Assembly (NCBI RefSeq): GCF_032854445.1
Contig: NW_027018062.1
Span: 1-64,000, forward strand
Length of the DNA stretch: 64,000 nt
Source of the DNA: Liolophura sinensis
Lineage: Eukaryota > Mollusca > Polyplacophora > Chitonida > Chitonidae
Reading direction: 5' to 3'
Below are positions 63,474 to 64,000 of the stretch, piece after piece (positions within the stretch are counted from its first letter, which is position 1; the number at the start of each line of letters is the position of its first letter). The notes beneath the pieces were generated by a model. The model did not search any database. It was not told the origin of the DNA and was given only the letters and a program-made list of their open reading frames with translations. The position numbers and the translations under genes are program-made.

Positions 63474-64000
63474 GTGATCTTGACATCAATGATTATTCAT
63501 TTGTGGCTACAGCCAAAAGTATTGGTCGGAGAGCAACGCGGTTTGCACCATTCGATTTCTCGTCAAAAAATACCTCGGATTAGCCTCTTACCAGCAGCAT
63601 TGGAACAGTTTTTCCACTTTTGGATTTTTACCTGATCTTTTTGCGAATTGAAATCGGCTACATTAACGATGTACAATCGCGACTGGTCATTACTATATTC
63701 AACTTTTCATTATAAGTTATGTGCCCTTCGGTAGCCCAGACGACGTCAAATCTTTGGGCCAAGCCCATTTAACTCACCCAGCAGTTGTCTTACTTCTAAG
63801 TCGAAGAAAATCTCAATGTCTTTATCTACATGTAGAAAAACCACACCATTTGTATATAAAAAAACACAAGGTACATGATACAGTCTGCTGTAAAAAAGTA
63901 CAATTGAACACTGACCCACATCAATAAGGTGCCAAAAGATGCGCAATTGGGCCAGACATCTCCAACTGTTGAAAAATTGCAAATTTCCTTGGTTTCCATG
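63474..64000 (+). repeat. Partial monomer at the right window edge
   Basis: The last unit is cut after 527 bp at GGTTTCCATG, about 23 bp before its expected end. It is a D-type monomer: AACGATG, CAGTTGTC, GAAGAAAATC and CAACTGTTG. The array clearly continues. Confidence 0.95.

Larger units (their letters stand above)
1..64000. repeat. Satellite DNA array, about 549/550-bp monomer, 116 anchored copies
   Basis: The same roughly 549-bp sequence recurs head to tail through the whole window, with no inversion and no insertion larger than about 2 bp. I used the last G of CACG in the motif CACGTGATC as anchor. The first anchors are 420, 971, 1520, 2072, 2621, 3170 and 3718; the last are 62374, 62924 and 63474. 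The 115 complete intervals average about 548 bp. No stretch over 300 bp lies outside the repeat, so there is no space for a unique gene. Both ends are cut inside a monomer, so the array is longer than the window. Regular head-to-tail copies with block-wise variant sharing are the hallmark of satellite DNA evolving by unequal exchange. I do not recognise the family. Centromeric, pericentromeric or subtelomeric placement is plausible but not shown. Confidence 0.98.
50940..64000. repeat. Domain 6: right end, dimer blocks and D-type monomers
   Basis: Anchors: 51387, 51937, 52487, 53037, 53586, 54136, 54686, 55236, 55786, 56337, 56887, 57427, 57977, 58522, 59072, 59622, 60173, 60723, 61274, 61824, 62374, 62924, 63474. 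It is the same subfamily as domain 5, with new local variants: GCCTGGTATTTTTGCG, ACCTGATCTTTTT and ATTAACGATGTACAAT. It contains the only 540-bp and 545-bp units. The second A tract often has 6 A here, with 7 A in the first, which gives the same 550-bp length by a different route from domain 5. Confidence 0.88.

Noticed and set aside
117-63982. Hundreds of open frames of 60-137 codons on both strands, several recurring in almost every monomer
   Set aside because: They are the same few frames of one repeat, overlap on both strands, have no recognisable domain, often rely on GTG starts, and break or fuse with each 1-bp indel. Variants change residues freely in all frames. No coding gene is supported.
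1-64000. CRISPR-like regular repetition
   Set aside because: The repeat period is about 550 bp with no separate spacer. CRISPR repeats are short and separated by unique spacers.
1-64000. 5S rDNA or other rRNA gene cluster, which can have units near 500 bp
   Set aside because: No 5S gene body or internal control region is visible in the monomer, and no other rRNA segment is recognised.
1-64000. Transposon or LTR insertion, inversion, or telomere repeats inside the array
   Set aside because: The anchor recurs without any gap above 552 bp and always in the same orientation. No telomere-type short repeat or target-site duplication is seen.
1-64000. Identification with a named cereal subtelomeric satellite of about 550 bp
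   Set aside because: Length alone suggested it. I cannot recall or verify matching sequence, so no family or species name is given.
1-64000. Bacterial or phage origin, suggested by GTG/ATG short frames
   Set aside because: No operon, ribosome-binding pattern or known protein is present, and a 64-kb homogeneous tandem array is not a prokaryotic structure.

Overview
The whole 64 kb window is one uninterrupted eukaryotic satellite DNA array. A single monomer of about 549-550 bp (about 41% GC by hand count of one unit) is repeated head to tail, always in the same orientation, from the first base to the last. I placed 116 copies of the fixed anchor CACGTGATC (or its mutated form). The 115 anchor-to-anchor intervals average about 548 bp and nearly all lie between 545 and 552 bp. 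The exceptions are ten 536-bp units, which carry a 13-bp deletion, and one 540-bp unit. The array runs out of the window at both ends. I see no protein gene, rRNA, tRNA, transposon insertion, CRISPR array or unique sequence. All the short open frames (60-137 codons) are the same few frames of the monomer repeated, and they break wherever a single base is gained or lost.

Layout. (1) 1-7.86 kb: the most heterogeneous part, with many private one-base indels, especially before 4.3 kb. (2) 7.86-23.8 kb: multi-monomer higher-order repeats. A block of about 10 monomers (about 5.46 kb) recurs, and one copy is enlarged by a tandem duplication of 5 monomers (2,732 bp). (3) 23.8-32.87 kb: mixed zone with trimeric (1,647 bp) and dimeric duplications and the last 13-bp-deletion units. 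(4) 32.87-36.7 kb: transition zone where left-type and right-type monomers alternate in a 4-monomer (2.2 kb) pattern. (5) 36.7-50.94 kb: a very uniform 550-bp subfamily with a near-perfect 1,651-bp trimer duplication. (6) 50.94-64 kb: the same subfamily with a three-copy dimer (1.1 kb), two short deletions, and a recurring distinctive monomer type near 59-64 kb.

Organism. Long homogeneous tandem arrays with higher-order structure are typical of eukaryotic centromeric, pericentromeric or subtelomeric heterochromatin. I do not recognise the monomer and cannot name a species. CpG is only mildly depleted (18 in one 555-bp stretch, observed/expected about 0.77), which argues weakly against a heavily germline-methylated vertebrate or plant satellite. 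There is no sign of a prokaryote.

No genes work together here. The biology visible is the evolution of the array: unequal exchange and conversion acting at several block sizes, with an apparently older, diverged left side and a younger, homogenised right side.
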